The notes under the pieces were generated by a model. That model saw nothing but the letters and a program-made list of their open reading frames with translations. It did no database searches and was not told the DNA's origin. Source: Candidatus Rhabdochlamydia sp. (GTDB lineage: Bacteria > Chlamydiota > Chlamydiia > Chlamydiales > Rhabdochlamydiaceae). Taken from it: a stretch of 14,238 nt of DNA. Below are positions 1-7,154 of the stretch, piece by piece. The position numbers and the translations under genes are program-made. Where the stretch lies: positions 1 to 14,238 of the forward strand of contig JASHWM010000117.1 of assembly GCA_030044075.1 (NCBI GenBank), given 5' to 3'. Position 1 is the first letter of the stretch; each line of letters opens with the position of its first letter.

Positions 1-461
1 GCTTTATGCTCTGCGCAGTTGTTGCGGCGACCATAAACAATATGAGCTCCCAAGTCCTCGTCCTCTGTTCTAGTATCACAGAAGACTTTTATAAGAGGCT
101 GTTCCACAAGACGGCCTCATCAAGAGAACTGCTGATCGTCTCTCGCTTAGGGGTCATTGTGGTGTCTTTGCTCGCCTACTTGATCGCCTATGGGAAAATC
201 AGTACAATTTATTCTTTAGTTTTTTATGCCTGGTCTGGGCTGGGCTCTTCATTCGGCCCTCTCCTCATCGCCTCTTTATATTCTAAAAAAGTTAATAAGT
301 ACGGCGCTTGGGCAGGCATCATCACTGGCGGGATCGTTGCAGGGATTTGGCCGGTCTTCCAACACCGGCTCTCCATAGAAATTCCTAGCATGATCATGGG
401 ATTTTCTTTAAGCCTGGTCGCGATTTTCCTCGTATCCGCCCTGACACGAAAAGGTAAATAA
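1..461 (+). CDS. putP: Sodium/proline symporter PutP-type, C-terminal fragment (5' end outside window)
   Basis: This is the C-terminal part of a sodium:solute symporter (SSS family), an inner-membrane carrier that imports a small solute, classically proline, with Na+. The reading frame is open to the left edge, so the gene starts upstream and the first in-window ATG at position 6 is internal. The visible 150 or so residues align from memory with E. coli PutP: an NMSSQVLVLCSSITEDFYKR stretch (PutP has a similar SSAITEDLYK), then a hydrophobic helix, YAWSGLGSSFGPLLIASLY (PutP YAWAGFGAAFGP), the GAWAGIITGG helix and a last membrane helix near the C-terminus. The stop is TAA at 459-461. Membership in the PutP branch looks good; the actual substrate could be another amino acid or organic solute. 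Confidence 0.85.
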   Translation, partial: FMLCAVVAATINNMSSQVLVLCSSITEDFYKRLFHKTASSRELLIVSRLGVIVVSLLAYLIAYGKISTIYSLVFYAWSGLGSSFGPLLIASLYSKKVNKYGAWAGIITGGIVAGIWPVFQHRLSIEIPSMIMGFSLSLVAIFLVSALTRKGK

Positions 462-536
462 TTATTTTTAGAAAATATTGAGGGAGATTTTAAGAGAAAT
501 CTGACATCATATTACTTAAACCTAGGGAGATGTTAC

Positions 537-1376
537 ATGGATAAAAAGCCCGTCATTTTAATTACAAATGATGATGGAATTGAAGCTGCAGGCTTGCGCC
601 ATCTTTGGCAAGCGGTTGCTGATTTTGCAGAAGTCTACGTTGTCGCGCCAGCCCAAGAACAATCAGGTGTGGGCGTTGCCATTACTCTGCGCAATCCTAT
701 TCATGTCGAACAAGTAAAATGGGAAAGAAATACGCCAGCATGGAAAGTCAATGGAACGCCGGCCGACTGTGTCAAGATGGCATTGCGCAAGCTTTTGCCG
801 AATGTCCCCGACCTTATCATTTCTGGCATCAACCGCGGCTCAAACTCGGGCAAAAACGTTTTCTATAGCGGAACAATCGGCGGCGTGATCGAAGGTGTTC
901 TGCGGAACATCCCGGGGATCGCTTTTTCCTGCGAGGACTTTCTTTTTTCCAACTTCCACCTCACAGAAAAAATGACTCCTCCAAAATACCACCTTGCCGA
1001 GAAGTACATCGCCTCGATCGTGAGACATGTCCTTGAGGAACCTCTTCCAAAAGGAACTTTTCTCAACGTCAATTTCCCCAAAAAAATGGAAGAGATCAAA
1101 GGTTTCAAGCTCACCCGCCAAGGACGCGGATATTGGATTGAAAACCCAGACGAAAGGACCCATCCTGATGGGAAGACCTATTACTGGCTAGGCGGCGCTT
1201 GGAACGACCAAACAGAACATGATGAGAGCGATGTCCGCTTCCTAGCGGAAGGATATATGACCGCGGTCCCGATCCACATTGAAGAACTGACCCATCACAC
1301 GGTCATCGAAGAACGCAAAGACGCCTTCGAACAGCTCTTCCACGAAAAGGACACCTTTATTTCCTTGGATAAATAA
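537..1376 (+). CDS. surE: 5'/3'-nucleotidase SurE
   Basis: SurE is a metal-dependent phosphatase that dephosphorylates nucleoside monophosphates and is linked to stationary-phase and stress survival. At 279 aa it is slightly longer than typical bacterial SurE (about 250). The N-terminal TNDDG motif (T10 to G14) carries the metal-binding aspartates D12 and D13. S43 in EQSGVG and N99 in SGINRG are the other expected metal ligands. The glycine-rich SGINRGSNSGKNVFYSGT segment with GGVIEG (about 96-120) is the family hallmark. The ATG at 537 is preceded by AGGGAGA (524-530) at a good spacing, which fixes the start. The 75-nt gap after putP has no convincing promoter, so it may be read through from upstream. 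The 3' end overlaps the oppositely oriented lipoprotein gene by 20 nt. Confidence 0.96.
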   Translation: MDKKPVILITNDDGIEAAGLRHLWQAVADFAEVYVVAPAQEQSGVGVAITLRNPIHVEQVKWERNTPAWKVNGTPADCVKMALRKLLPNVPDLIISGINRGSNSGKNVFYSGTIGGVIEGVLRNIPGIAFSCEDFLFSNFHLTEKMTPPKYHLAEKYIASIVRHVLEEPLPKGTFLNVNFPKKMEEIKGFKLTRQGRGYWIENPDERTHPDGKTYYWLGGAWNDQTEHDESDVRFLAEGYMTAVPIHIEELTHHTVIEERKDAFEQLFHEKDTFISLDK

Positions 1377-1776
1377 GCTGCTGTTTTTGTTTTTGCAGTG
1401 TTTTTTCAAATGCATCGAGCCTTAGAAGGGGCTCTCTTTGAACCTTTTCTATCAGCTCTTTTGCCCCTTCTATGGCATACACCCTTTGCATTTCCAAGAG
1501 AAGGTCCTCATTGAAAGCATTATAGGGAGTTTCAAAAGAAATGCTTTTTTCCGGGTGGGCCTGTTCCAGCTGCCTTGCCTGGATCATAATATCGACTAAA
1601 TGCTCAATATGCTTTTGAAGAGAAGGCAACACGCCTGCTAGGTCTTCCCTGCTCTGCACCTTCCTTAAATCTTTCACAAGAAGGCGGCAGACCGCTTCGC
1701 CCTCACGATGGTAATCATCTAATGAGTTAGGGCTGCACCCTGCCAAGATCAATAGGAGTATCGCGCACAATCTCAT
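1357..1776 (-). CDS. Small predicted lipoprotein of unknown function
   Basis: This gene encodes a protein of about 139 aa that I do not recognise. Read from the ATG at 1776 it starts MRLCAILLLILAGCSPNS: a charged residue, a hydrophobic stretch and a lipobox LAGC, as expected for signal peptidase II cleavage and lipid attachment. An in-frame TTG at 1803 would add nine residues (MIGFKIYIA) and give a more usual 22-residue signal; neither start has a clear ribosome binding site, so the start is uncertain. The mature part is helical and rich in Glu, Gln, Lys and Leu (EAVCRLLVKDL, EHLVDIMIQARQLEQAH, EKTLQKQKQQL), suggesting a small coiled-coil lipoprotein anchored in a membrane and facing the periplasm. 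It converges on surE with overlapping 3' ends. The lipobox makes it likely to be a real gene despite the lack of homology I can name. Confidence 0.72.
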   Translation of the reverse strand: MRLCAILLLILAGCSPNSLDDYHREGEAVCRLLVKDLRKVQSREDLAGVLPSLQKHIEHLVDIMIQARQLEQAHPEKSISFETPYNAFNEDLLLEMQRVYAIEGAKELIEKVQREPLLRLDAFEKTLQKQKQQLIYPRK

Positions 1777-1841
1777 GGCTATATATATTTTGAATCCAAT
1801 CAAAGAACCAAGGAAAAAATAACAGAAGTGGGATTTAATTC

Positions 1842-1870
1842 TTGAGAAAAATTCACCTTCGGATTAAATT
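1842..1870 (+). promoter_or_regulatory. Predicted sigma70-type promoter for the tRNA pair
   Basis: TTGAGA at 1842-1847 and TAAATT at 1865-1870 are separated by 17 nt. The predicted start of transcription is about 7 nt further on, giving a leader of roughly 20 nt before tRNA-Val. It is a match by eye only; other AT-rich hexamers nearby could serve as the -10. Confidence 0.45.
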
Positions 1871-1895
1871 ATGTACGTTTTTAAACCAATTTTGA

Positions 1896-1968
1896 GGGCG
1901 TATAGCTCAGTTGGTAGAGCTCCTGTCTTACACACAGGTGGTCATAGGTTCGAGTCCTGTTGCGCCCA
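1896..1968 (+). tRNA. tRNA-Val (anticodon TAC)
   Basis: This is a complete 73-nt cloverleaf decoding GUA, and by wobble other Val codons. The acceptor arms GGGCGTA (1896-1902) and TGCGCCC (1961-1967) pair with one G-U. The D-arm is TAGCTCAGTTGGTAGAGC. The anticodon stem CCTGT/ACAGG (1922-1926, 1934-1938) encloses the loop CTTACAC with anticodon TAC at 1929-1931. The T-arm contains GGTTCGAGTCC. The discriminator is A1968. The 3' CCA is not encoded and must be added by CCA-adding enzyme. It is 13 nt upstream of tRNA-Asp and probably co-transcribed with it. Confidence 0.97.
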
Positions 1969-1981
1969 TATGTACTCTATT

Positions 1982-2055
1982 GCGGGAGTAGTTCAATTGG
2001 TTAGAGCACCGCCCTGTCACGGCGGAAGTTGCGGGTTCGAGCCCCGTCTCCCGCG
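1982..2055 (+). tRNA. tRNA-Asp (anticodon GTC)
   Basis: This is a complete 74-nt cloverleaf. The acceptor stem GCGGGAG (1982-1988) pairs perfectly with CTCCCGC (2048-2054). The anticodon stem CCGCC/GGCGG (2009-2013, 2021-2025) encloses CTGTCAC with anticodon GTC at 2016-2018. The T-arm holds GGGTTCGAGCCCC. The discriminator is G2055, the expected identity base for tRNA-Asp. CCA is not encoded. The gene follows tRNA-Val closely and precedes the YitT-family gene by 67 nt, so readthrough into that gene is possible. Confidence 0.97.
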
Positions 2056-2122
2056 AATTTGTAAAAACTTTTCTCTGTACAAACACTTCGCTCATCTGTA
2101 TCTTTATAGCTAAAACCGATGG

Positions 2123-3031
2123 ATGGCCATGGCCTCACACGCTTACAATTCGAAAACATTTAGGCATGATTTGATCGCATTTATTTGGATTGCGATTGGA
2201 GCTTTTTTAGCTGCTGTTTCCATCCGGATCTTTCTTTTTCCCAACCAACTGATCGACGGTGGGATCGTGGGTGTTGCCCTGATTTTAGCGCAGCTGTTTG
2301 GTAAATCGAACCTCCCCTATTACCTCATTGCACTGAACATCCCTTTTATTTATCTGGCCTATCGCTACATTCGCAAGACATTTGTGATCCAGATGTTTGG
2401 GGCGGTCCTTTTATTTGCTGTTTTTTTGCGCGTCTTGGACTTTGCTCCCGCCTTTACCGGCAACATCCTGGAAATTATCGTTATCGGCGGCGTCTTCTTG
2501 GGGATCGGAGTGGGGTTGATCATCCGTCACGGAGGATGCTTGGACGGAACCGAAATTTTAGCGATCATGATCAATCGCAAAAAAGGTTTTACGGTTGGCC
2601 AGGTTGTCCTCGTCATCAACATTTTTATCTTCGGCGCATACGGCTGGATATTTTATGACTGGCATATCGCCGTACAGTCGCTGATGATGTATATTGTTGC
2701 GTTCAAAATGATCGACCTTGTGATCGTAGGGCTCGATGAGCTCAAATCGGTCCTGATCATCTCTTCCAAACCAAAAGAGATCGGAGATGTGATCATCAAC
2801 GAGCTGGGACTTGGACTGACAATTATGCATGGAAGGGGCGGTTTTTCAGGAGACAGTAGAGAGATCCTGTTTGTCATCGTCGAGAGGCTTGACCTTGCAG
2901 AGCTCAAAGAAATCGTGCTACGAGAAGACCCAGGTGCATTTATGGCCATCGAAAACCTCCATGAAGTTGTCTATGGAGGACACCATTCGTATATGCCCTA
3001 TAAAAAGAAAGCCCGGGCAAAGCTCAAATAG
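2123..3031 (+). CDS. YitT family integral membrane protein (DUF2179 C-terminal domain)
   Basis: This is a 302-aa membrane protein of the YitT family, whose transport or sensing role is not established. The N-terminal two thirds contain about six hydrophobic segments: near 16-38 (FIWIAIGAFLAAVSIRIFLF), 44-62, 66-84, 88-106, 113-132 and 157-200. The family feature PNQLIDGGIVGVA lies between the first two. A cytoplasmic C-terminal domain of DUF2179 type (about 208-290) contains MHGRGGFSGDSREILFVIVE and DPGAFMAIENLHEVVYG, matching the usual GxYxGxxxxxL and DPxAF pattern. The start is uncertain between ATG 2123 and ATG 2129, with no clear ribosome binding site. The stop is TAG at 3029-3031, followed directly by a palindrome and the convergent accC gene. 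Confidence 0.88.
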   Translation: MAMASHAYNSKTFRHDLIAFIWIAIGAFLAAVSIRIFLFPNQLIDGGIVGVALILAQLFGKSNLPYYLIALNIPFIYLAYRYIRKTFVIQMFGAVLLFAVFLRVLDFAPAFTGNILEIIVIGGVFLGIGVGLIIRHGGCLDGTEILAIMINRKKGFTVGQVVLVINIFIFGAYGWIFYDWHIAVQSLMMYIVAFKMIDLVIVGLDELKSVLIISSKPKEIGDVIINELGLGLTIMHGRGGFSGDSREILFVIVERLDLAELKEIVLREDPGAFMAIENLHEVVYGGHHSYMPYKKKARAKLK

Positions 3032-3059
3032 TTACTTGGACACTTTGCGCCCAAGCAAC
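3031..3059. terminator. Palindrome between convergent yitT-family gene and accC, possible bidirectional terminator
   Basis: GTTACTTGG (3031-3039) and CCAAGCAAC (3051-3059) form a 9-bp stem with one A/C mismatch and an 11-nt loop. It fills exactly the space between the TAG stop of the YitT-family gene and the TAA stop of accC. No strong T-tract follows on either strand (only CCTTTATCTTTTT further on the plus side), so it is at best a weak or factor-assisted terminator, or an mRNA 3'-end stabiliser. Confidence 0.45.
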
Positions 3060-4433
3060 TTACCCTTTATCTTTTTCCAACTTAAAATTGCAGCCTTCAA
3101 GGACGAGCTGATCAATATAGCTGATGAAATAATCCGATTTCAGAAAGCGTTCATTCTCAAACATAAATTCATGAAAAGGAATGGTGGACTTCACTCCGCC
3201 GATATGGAACTCTTTTAAGGCCCTTTTCGCAACTTGGATGGCGTCATCGCGTGTTTTTCCCTTAACGATCAATTTAGCGATCATCGAGTCGTAATTTGGA
3301 GGAATTTTATAACCTGAATAGCAAGCGCTGTCGATCCTGACATGAGGCCCTCCTGGAGGAATATAATATTCCAGGTGGCCGGGAGATGGCGAGAAATTGT
3401 TTGCAGGATCTTCGGCATTGATGCGGCACTGGATCACATGTCCTTTGAACTCGACATCTTTTTGCTTGATCTTGAGCTTTTCGCCCATCGCAATTTTAAT
3501 CTGTTCTTGAACAAGGTCGATCCCCGTCAGTTCTTCAGTGACGGTATGCTCCACCTGGATGCGGGTATTGACCTCCATGAAGTAGAAATTATGGTCCTCA
3601 TCAAGAAGGAATTCCACAGTACCCACTGAATGGTATTTTGCAGCTTTTACAATATCCACCGCGCATTGTCCGATTTTTTTGCGTAAGGCGCTGGTCAATA
3701 CAGGGCTTGGGGCCTCTTCAATAAGCTTCTGCCTTCTTCTCTGTATTGTGCAGTCTCTTTCCCCAAGGTGGATGTAATTCCCATGCTTGTCTCCAACGAT
3801 CTGTACTTCAATATGCCTTGGGTTGACAATCATTTTTTCCAAGTAGACTTCGGGGTTGTTAAAGCTCACTTCCGCCTCTGCCCTTGCCGCAGTAAATTGG
3901 CGGACAAACTCGTCTTGGTCAAATGCAATACGGATCCCTTTGCCCCCACCGCCTGCGCAGGCTTTGATAAAAATGGGAAATCCAAGTTTTTTGGCGACAG
4001 CAAGCGCTTCCTTGACGTCTGTGACGATACCATTTGATCCAGGAATGACAGGGCATTTGACATTTTTCGCAGTCGCTTTTGCCATAGCCTTATCCCCGAG
4101 CATCGAAATTGTTTGGGGAGAAGGGCCAATAAAGTTCAGGCCGCAGCTCTCACAGATCGAAGCAAAATTTGCGTTCTCGCTGAGAAACCCATATCCCGGA
4201 TGGACAGCATCAGCGCCAGTAATCTCGCAAGCAGAGATGATGTTTGCGATCTTCAAGTAAGAATTCTTAGAAGGCGGCTCCCCAATGCAGATCGCTTCGT
4301 CTGCATGAAGGACATGCAACGCTTCTGCATCAGCCTGGGAATAAACAGCGACAGTCTGCAGGCCAAGGTCATGGCAAGCACGGATCACACGGACAGCGAT
4401 TTCACCTCGGTTGGCAACTAAAACTTTTTTCAT
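3060..4433 (-). CDS. accC: Biotin carboxylase subunit of acetyl-CoA carboxylase (AccC)
   Basis: AccC carboxylates the biotin on AccB using ATP and bicarbonate, the first half-reaction of malonyl-CoA formation for fatty-acid synthesis. The 457-aa length is close to the usual 450. The N-terminal biotin carboxylase domain starts KKVLVANRGEIAVRVIRAC and contains HPGYGFLSENANFA (about 78-91). The ATP-grasp domain has K115, K157 and the glycine loop KACAGGGGKGIRI (157-169), then HLGERDCTIQRRRQK. The catalytic region FMEVNTRIQVEHTVTE (285-300) supplies E287, N289, R291 and E295. The C-terminal domain has HVIQCRINAEDP. It has Thr where most homologues have Pro in EHPVTE. The gene starts 14 nt after accB and is the last of the minus-strand run. 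Confidence 0.98.
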   Translation of the reverse strand: MKKVLVANRGEIAVRVIRACHDLGLQTVAVYSQADAEALHVLHADEAICIGEPPSKNSYLKIANIISACEITGADAVHPGYGFLSENANFASICESCGLNFIGPSPQTISMLGDKAMAKATAKNVKCPVIPGSNGIVTDVKEALAVAKKLGFPIFIKACAGGGGKGIRIAFDQDEFVRQFTAARAEAEVSFNNPEVYLEKMIVNPRHIEVQIVGDKHGNYIHLGERDCTIQRRRQKLIEEAPSPVLTSALRKKIGQCAVDIVKAAKYHSVGTVEFLLDEDHNFYFMEVNTRIQVEHTVTEELTGIDLVQEQIKIAMGEKLKIKQKDVEFKGHVIQCRINAEDPANNFSPSPGHLEYYIPPGGPHVRIDSACYSGYKIPPNYDSMIAKLIVKGKTRDDAIQVAKRALKEFHIGGVKSTIPFHEFMFENERFLKSDYFISYIDQLVLEGCNFKLEKDKG

Positions 4434-4447
4434 AGTCCACGCATACC

Positions 4448-4933
4448 TTAAACAATTCGAAACATTTTAGTGCCAAACTCAACCGGATGGCCGCTCTCGA
4501 CGTAGATCTCGGCGATAGTACCGCTGATCCCAGCTTTTACCTCGTTCATCACTTTCATTGCCTCGATAATGCAAATGACGGTATTCTCATCTACACGGTC
4601 GCCTACTTTTACAAATGGAGGATCTTCGGGAGAAGGGGCAGAATAAAAGGTCCCGACGATCGGAGCTGTGACAAACTTTCCTGGTTGTTGCTTCGACTCA
4701 GCATGGGCCTCAGCTGCATGAGGGGCGTGTTTTTCAACAGAGTGGTGGATCTCTTTATGAGGAATGGGCGCTGGCGGATGGTGAAGCACGCTTGGATATG
4801 CAACCGGTTGAGGATAGACCCCATCTGGTTTTTCCAGGTGGATCTCAAAACCATCTTTTTCCTTAATGCTCATTTTTTTGAGCCCCGCCTTTTCCATGGC
4901 AGCGATCAACTCTTTTATCTGTTTTAATTCCAC
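4448..4933 (-). CDS. accB: Biotin carboxyl carrier protein of acetyl-CoA carboxylase (AccB), GTG start
   Basis: BCCP carries biotin between the AccC active site and the carboxyltransferase AccA/AccD in the cytoplasm. The 161-aa protein has an N-terminal assembly segment (about 1-35, MELKQIKELIAAMEKAGLKK), a flexible linker rich in Pro, His and Ala (about 36-85), and a C-terminal biotinyl domain (about 86-161). The biotin attachment site is EAMKVMNEV with the acceptor K127. The upstream GTFYSAPSPEDPPFVKVGD segment is also typical. The start codon is GTG at 4933, well supported by AGGAG at 4941-4945 with a 7-nt spacer. It lies 22 nt downstream of efp and 14 nt upstream of accC, so stoichiometric co-expression with AccC is likely. 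Confidence 0.97.
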   Translation of the reverse strand: MELKQIKELIAAMEKAGLKKMSIKEKDGFEIHLEKPDGVYPQPVAYPSVLHHPPAPIPHKEIHHSVEKHAPHAAEAHAESKQQPGKFVTAPIVGTFYSAPSPEDPPFVKVGDRVDENTVICIIEAMKVMNEVKAGISGTIAEIYVESGHPVEFGTKMFRIV

Positions 4934-4955
4934 AGGCTTTCTCCTAATAAAATAA

Positions 4956-5513
4956 CTATACCCTTTGGATATACTCGTTGGTTTGGGTGTCTACTTTAAT
5001 AATATCTCCTGACTCGATAAATAAAGGAACGTCCACTTTCGCCCCTGTCTCGAGGATTGCGATCTTCGTCGCATTGGTCGCATGCATGGGAGTGTCCCCG
5101 CTTTCTGTCTTAACGACCATCAACTCGAGGAACTGCGGGAGCTCGACTGAAAAAATAGTGTCGCTGTAAAACATCGCCTTGAGCTCTGTTCCTTCTTTGA
5201 GGTAGTGCACTTTATCCCCGATAATATTGGCCGAAACGACCACCTGGTCCAAGCTGCCAATATCGAGGAAAAGGTAATCCTTTCCTTCGAGATAGAGGAA
5301 CTCCAGGCGGCGCTCTGTCAAGGACACCTCGTGAACATCCTGATTGACCTTAAAGTTTTTTTCAACAACGTCGTCATTGAGAAGAGATTTAAGCTTCGTC
5401 TTAATGAACGGGACGCCTTTGCTCACTGTTACTTTTACCGCAGATTCCACGCGATAGACTTTGCCGTCCACCGATACAGTCATCCCAGGAATAATTTGAC
5501 TACTTGCTACCAT
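4956..5513 (-). CDS. efp: Elongation factor P, divergent chlamydial EF-P1 type
   Basis: EF-P binds between the P and E sites of the ribosome and relieves stalling at consecutive prolines. The 185-aa length and three-domain layout fit: KOW-like domain I (about 1-64), OB domain II (about 65-126) and C-terminal OB domain III (about 128-185) ending in VPLFIESGDIIKVDTQTNEYIQRV (family pattern VPxFxxxGxxIKVDTxxxxYxxR). The tip loop reads VSKGVPF, so a lysine (K32) is kept at the position modified in E. coli (K34 in PGKGQ), but the surrounding Pro and Gly are lost. It resembles the first EF-P paralog of Chlamydia, which also adjoins accB. The ATG overlaps the end of the HAD gene by 7 nt, with AGGGAA just upstream. 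A second, more canonical EF-P may exist elsewhere. Confidence 0.95.
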   Translation of the reverse strand: MVASSQIIPGMTVSVDGKVYRVESAVKVTVSKGVPFIKTKLKSLLNDDVVEKNFKVNQDVHEVSLTERRLEFLYLEGKDYLFLDIGSLDQVVVSANIIGDKVHYLKEGTELKAMFYSDTIFSVELPQFLELMVVKTESGDTPMHATNATKIAILETGAKVDVPLFIESGDIIKVDTQTNEYIQRV

Positions 5514-6208
5514 GATTTCCCTATCTTAGAAAATGAAATACCTGAAAGATTTGCTACAATATTTTTAAGTTGCATAAGATCGCTGATTGTATAGTCGACA
5601 TCATTTTTATTTCCAGGGGCATAGACCCCTCTGCCAAAAAGCATTTGGACCGTGGTAAACCCGAGCTCTTTCGCAGGCGTCAAGTCTGTATTGATCCGAT
5701 CTCCGCAGACGACTACATCGTCCTCCGCAACCCCGCTTTGTTCCCAAATCTTCTGATAATAAAGTTTTTTTTCTTTAGAAGAACAAACAATAATTTTACG
5801 GAAAGCGGAAAAATCTATACCAGCTTTTTTCATTTTTTCTTTTTGCTGGTCCTCTATGCCAGCGGTCACGATCGCTAGGTCATGATCGCGTGAAAATTCC
5901 TTAATGACCTCTAACGCCCCCTTCAAAGGGAACACGGGAATATCATCCGAATAATTTTCATAAACCTCGTGGAGCCCTACCTGCAAGACCGCTCGCGGCA
6001 CTTCATAGATCTCTATAAATTCTTCTAGGGCCTCCCTAGCGCTCGGGGCTGTCGCATTGAGCCTTCGTAAAACTTCAAGGCCCTCTTCTTCATTGGGCAG
6101 CGACATCCCCTCTGCGACCATCCGCGCAAAAGCACTGTCTAACTTCTTTGGAGTGATCGAAACAGAAGTATCGATCAGGGTGTCGTCTAAATCAAAGATG
6201 ATCAACAA
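5507..6208 (-). CDS. HAD-superfamily phosphatase (YjjG / phosphoglycolate phosphatase-like), TTG start
   Basis: A cytoplasmic haloacid dehalogenase-fold hydrolase, probably acting on a small phosphorylated metabolite that cannot be named from sequence. Motif I is IIFDLDDTLIDTS with nucleophile D6 and acid/base D8. A helical cap (about 15-95) follows. Motif II is T115 in AIVTAG, motif III a lysine in SSKEKKLY (about 145-148), and motif IV VCGDRINTDLTPAKELG (G169, D170, D175). All catalytic residues appear present at 233 aa. The start must be TTG (6208, or 6205), because an in-frame TGA lies two codons upstream and the next ATG would delete motif I. The start lies inside the end of yvcK (17-nt overlap), indicating translational coupling. 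The 3' end overlaps efp by 7 nt. Confidence 0.9.
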   Translation of the reverse strand: MLIIFDLDDTLIDTSVSITPKKLDSAFARMVAEGMSLPNEEEGLEVLRRLNATAPSAREALEEFIEIYEVPRAVLQVGLHEVYENYSDDIPVFPLKGALEVIKEFSRDHDLAIVTAGIEDQQKEKMKKAGIDFSAFRKIIVCSSKEKKLYYQKIWEQSGVAEDDVVVCGDRINTDLTPAKELGFTTVQMLFGRGVYAPGNKNDVDYTISDLMQLKNIVANLSGISFSKIGKSW

Positions 6209-7154
6209 TTTTCATTATCTCTTGTGCGGTTTTTTTCGGATCATGGCGTATCAAGCTTCGCTTGAGAAGGTCGCTCTTGCTCGCAGGCGTCATCCCTCCG
6301 ATCAAAGAGGCCAAGATCACCCTGTCCTCTGAGAGGTCGTTCTCAACTAGGTCTCCTTCTTCAGCATAGACCTTGATCAGCTCATCTACCGGCTTTTGAT
6401 TATTGACCAATATATAATCAAAGATATCTTCCCCGATAAATGTGACAAGTTCCTGTAAATAATTGCTGACTTTGAACGATGTCGTTTGCCCTTTGCGGTT
6501 CATCAGGTTCGCAATATAGACTATCTTTGCCTGAGTGCTTCGAAGGGCGTTGCAAACTCCTTCTACAAGAAGGTTGGGGATCAGCGAAGTATGGAATCCG
6601 CCAGGTCCTAAAAGGACGAGGTCCGCGTGCATGATCTCATCAAGAGCCCTTGGGTTTGCTTTGGCATATGGCTCCAGATAGATGCTCTTATATCCCTGAT
6701 CGATCTTCTGGGAAAGATAGATCTCCTTCTCCCCTTCCAATACAGTCCTGTCGTTCAGGATCATTTTCAGACGAACTTGATGGTTGGTCACTGGGAAAAC
6801 TTTTCCTTTGATATAAAGGAGCCTTCCCGCTTCTTCTACAGCTTTCTCAAAAGAGCCCGTGACCTTTTCCAAAGCGGAAAGAAAAAGGTTTCCAAAACTA
6901 TGTCCTTCAAGCCCACCATTCTCAAAGCGGTAGTTCATCACACTGCGCATTAACCTTGAAGAATCAGAAAGGGCCACGAGGCATTGCCTGACATCGCCAG
7001 GAGGCAACACGCCCAGCTCATCGCGCAAAATTCCTGTGCTCCCGCCATCATCGGCCATCGAGACAATCGCGCTCAGTTGGACCGGATAGTTTTTCAGTCC
7101 CTTAAGAAGGACGAAATTTCCTGTCCCGCCTCCAATGACAACGACCTTTTTCAT
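6192..7154 (-). CDS. yvcK: YvcK/GlmR family protein (gluconeogenesis and cell-envelope regulator, CofD-like fold)
   Basis: YvcK (GlmR) proteins bind UDP-sugars, notably UDP-GlcNAc in Bacillus, and tune carbon flow to GlmS and peptidoglycan precursors; they share the CofD fold but do not make F420. The 320-aa protein has the family signatures: VVVIGGGTGNFVLLKGLK (4-21), IVSMADDGGSTGILRDELGV (30-49), LPPGDVRQCLVAL, the GHSFGNLFLSAL helix, and ADLVLLGPGGFHTSLIPNLL, where GPGG is the conserved second nucleotide-site loop. Its ATG overlaps the rpe stop as ATGA, and its end contains the HAD start, so three genes are translationally coupled. As far as I recall this gene is absent from the equivalent Chlamydia cluster, which would make it an insertion between rpe and efp or a loss in Chlamydia. 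Confidence 0.93.
   Translation of the reverse strand: MKKVVVIGGGTGNFVLLKGLKNYPVQLSAIVSMADDGGSTGILRDELGVLPPGDVRQCLVALSDSSRLMRSVMNYRFENGGLEGHSFGNLFLSALEKVTGSFEKAVEEAGRLLYIKGKVFPVTNHQVRLKMILNDRTVLEGEKEIYLSQKIDQGYKSIYLEPYAKANPRALDEIMHADLVLLGPGGFHTSLIPNLLVEGVCNALRSTQAKIVYIANLMNRKGQTTSFKVSNYLQELVTFIGEDIFDYILVNNQKPVDELIKVYAEEGDLVENDLSEDRVILASLIGGMTPASKSDLLKRSLIRHDPKKTAQEIMKIVDHL

Noticed and set aside
485..502. AGATTT-TAAGAG-AAATCT inverted repeat between putP and surE as a terminator
   Set aside because: A 6-bp AT-rich stem without a T-tract is too weak and easily due to chance in this AT-rich gap.
1871..2113. 80-codon open frame on the plus strand across the two tRNA genes
   Set aside because: It is made of the tRNA-Val and tRNA-Asp sequences themselves; both cloverleaves are complete, so the frame is accidental.
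2829..3218. 129-codon plus-strand frame spanning the yitT-family 3' end and the accC 3' end
   Set aside because: It crosses two well-supported genes and the intergenic palindrome, and its product is not protein-like.
3856..4260. 134-codon plus-strand frame opposite accC
   Set aside because: The minus strand encodes a complete biotin carboxylase with all motifs; this frame shows no recognisable domain.
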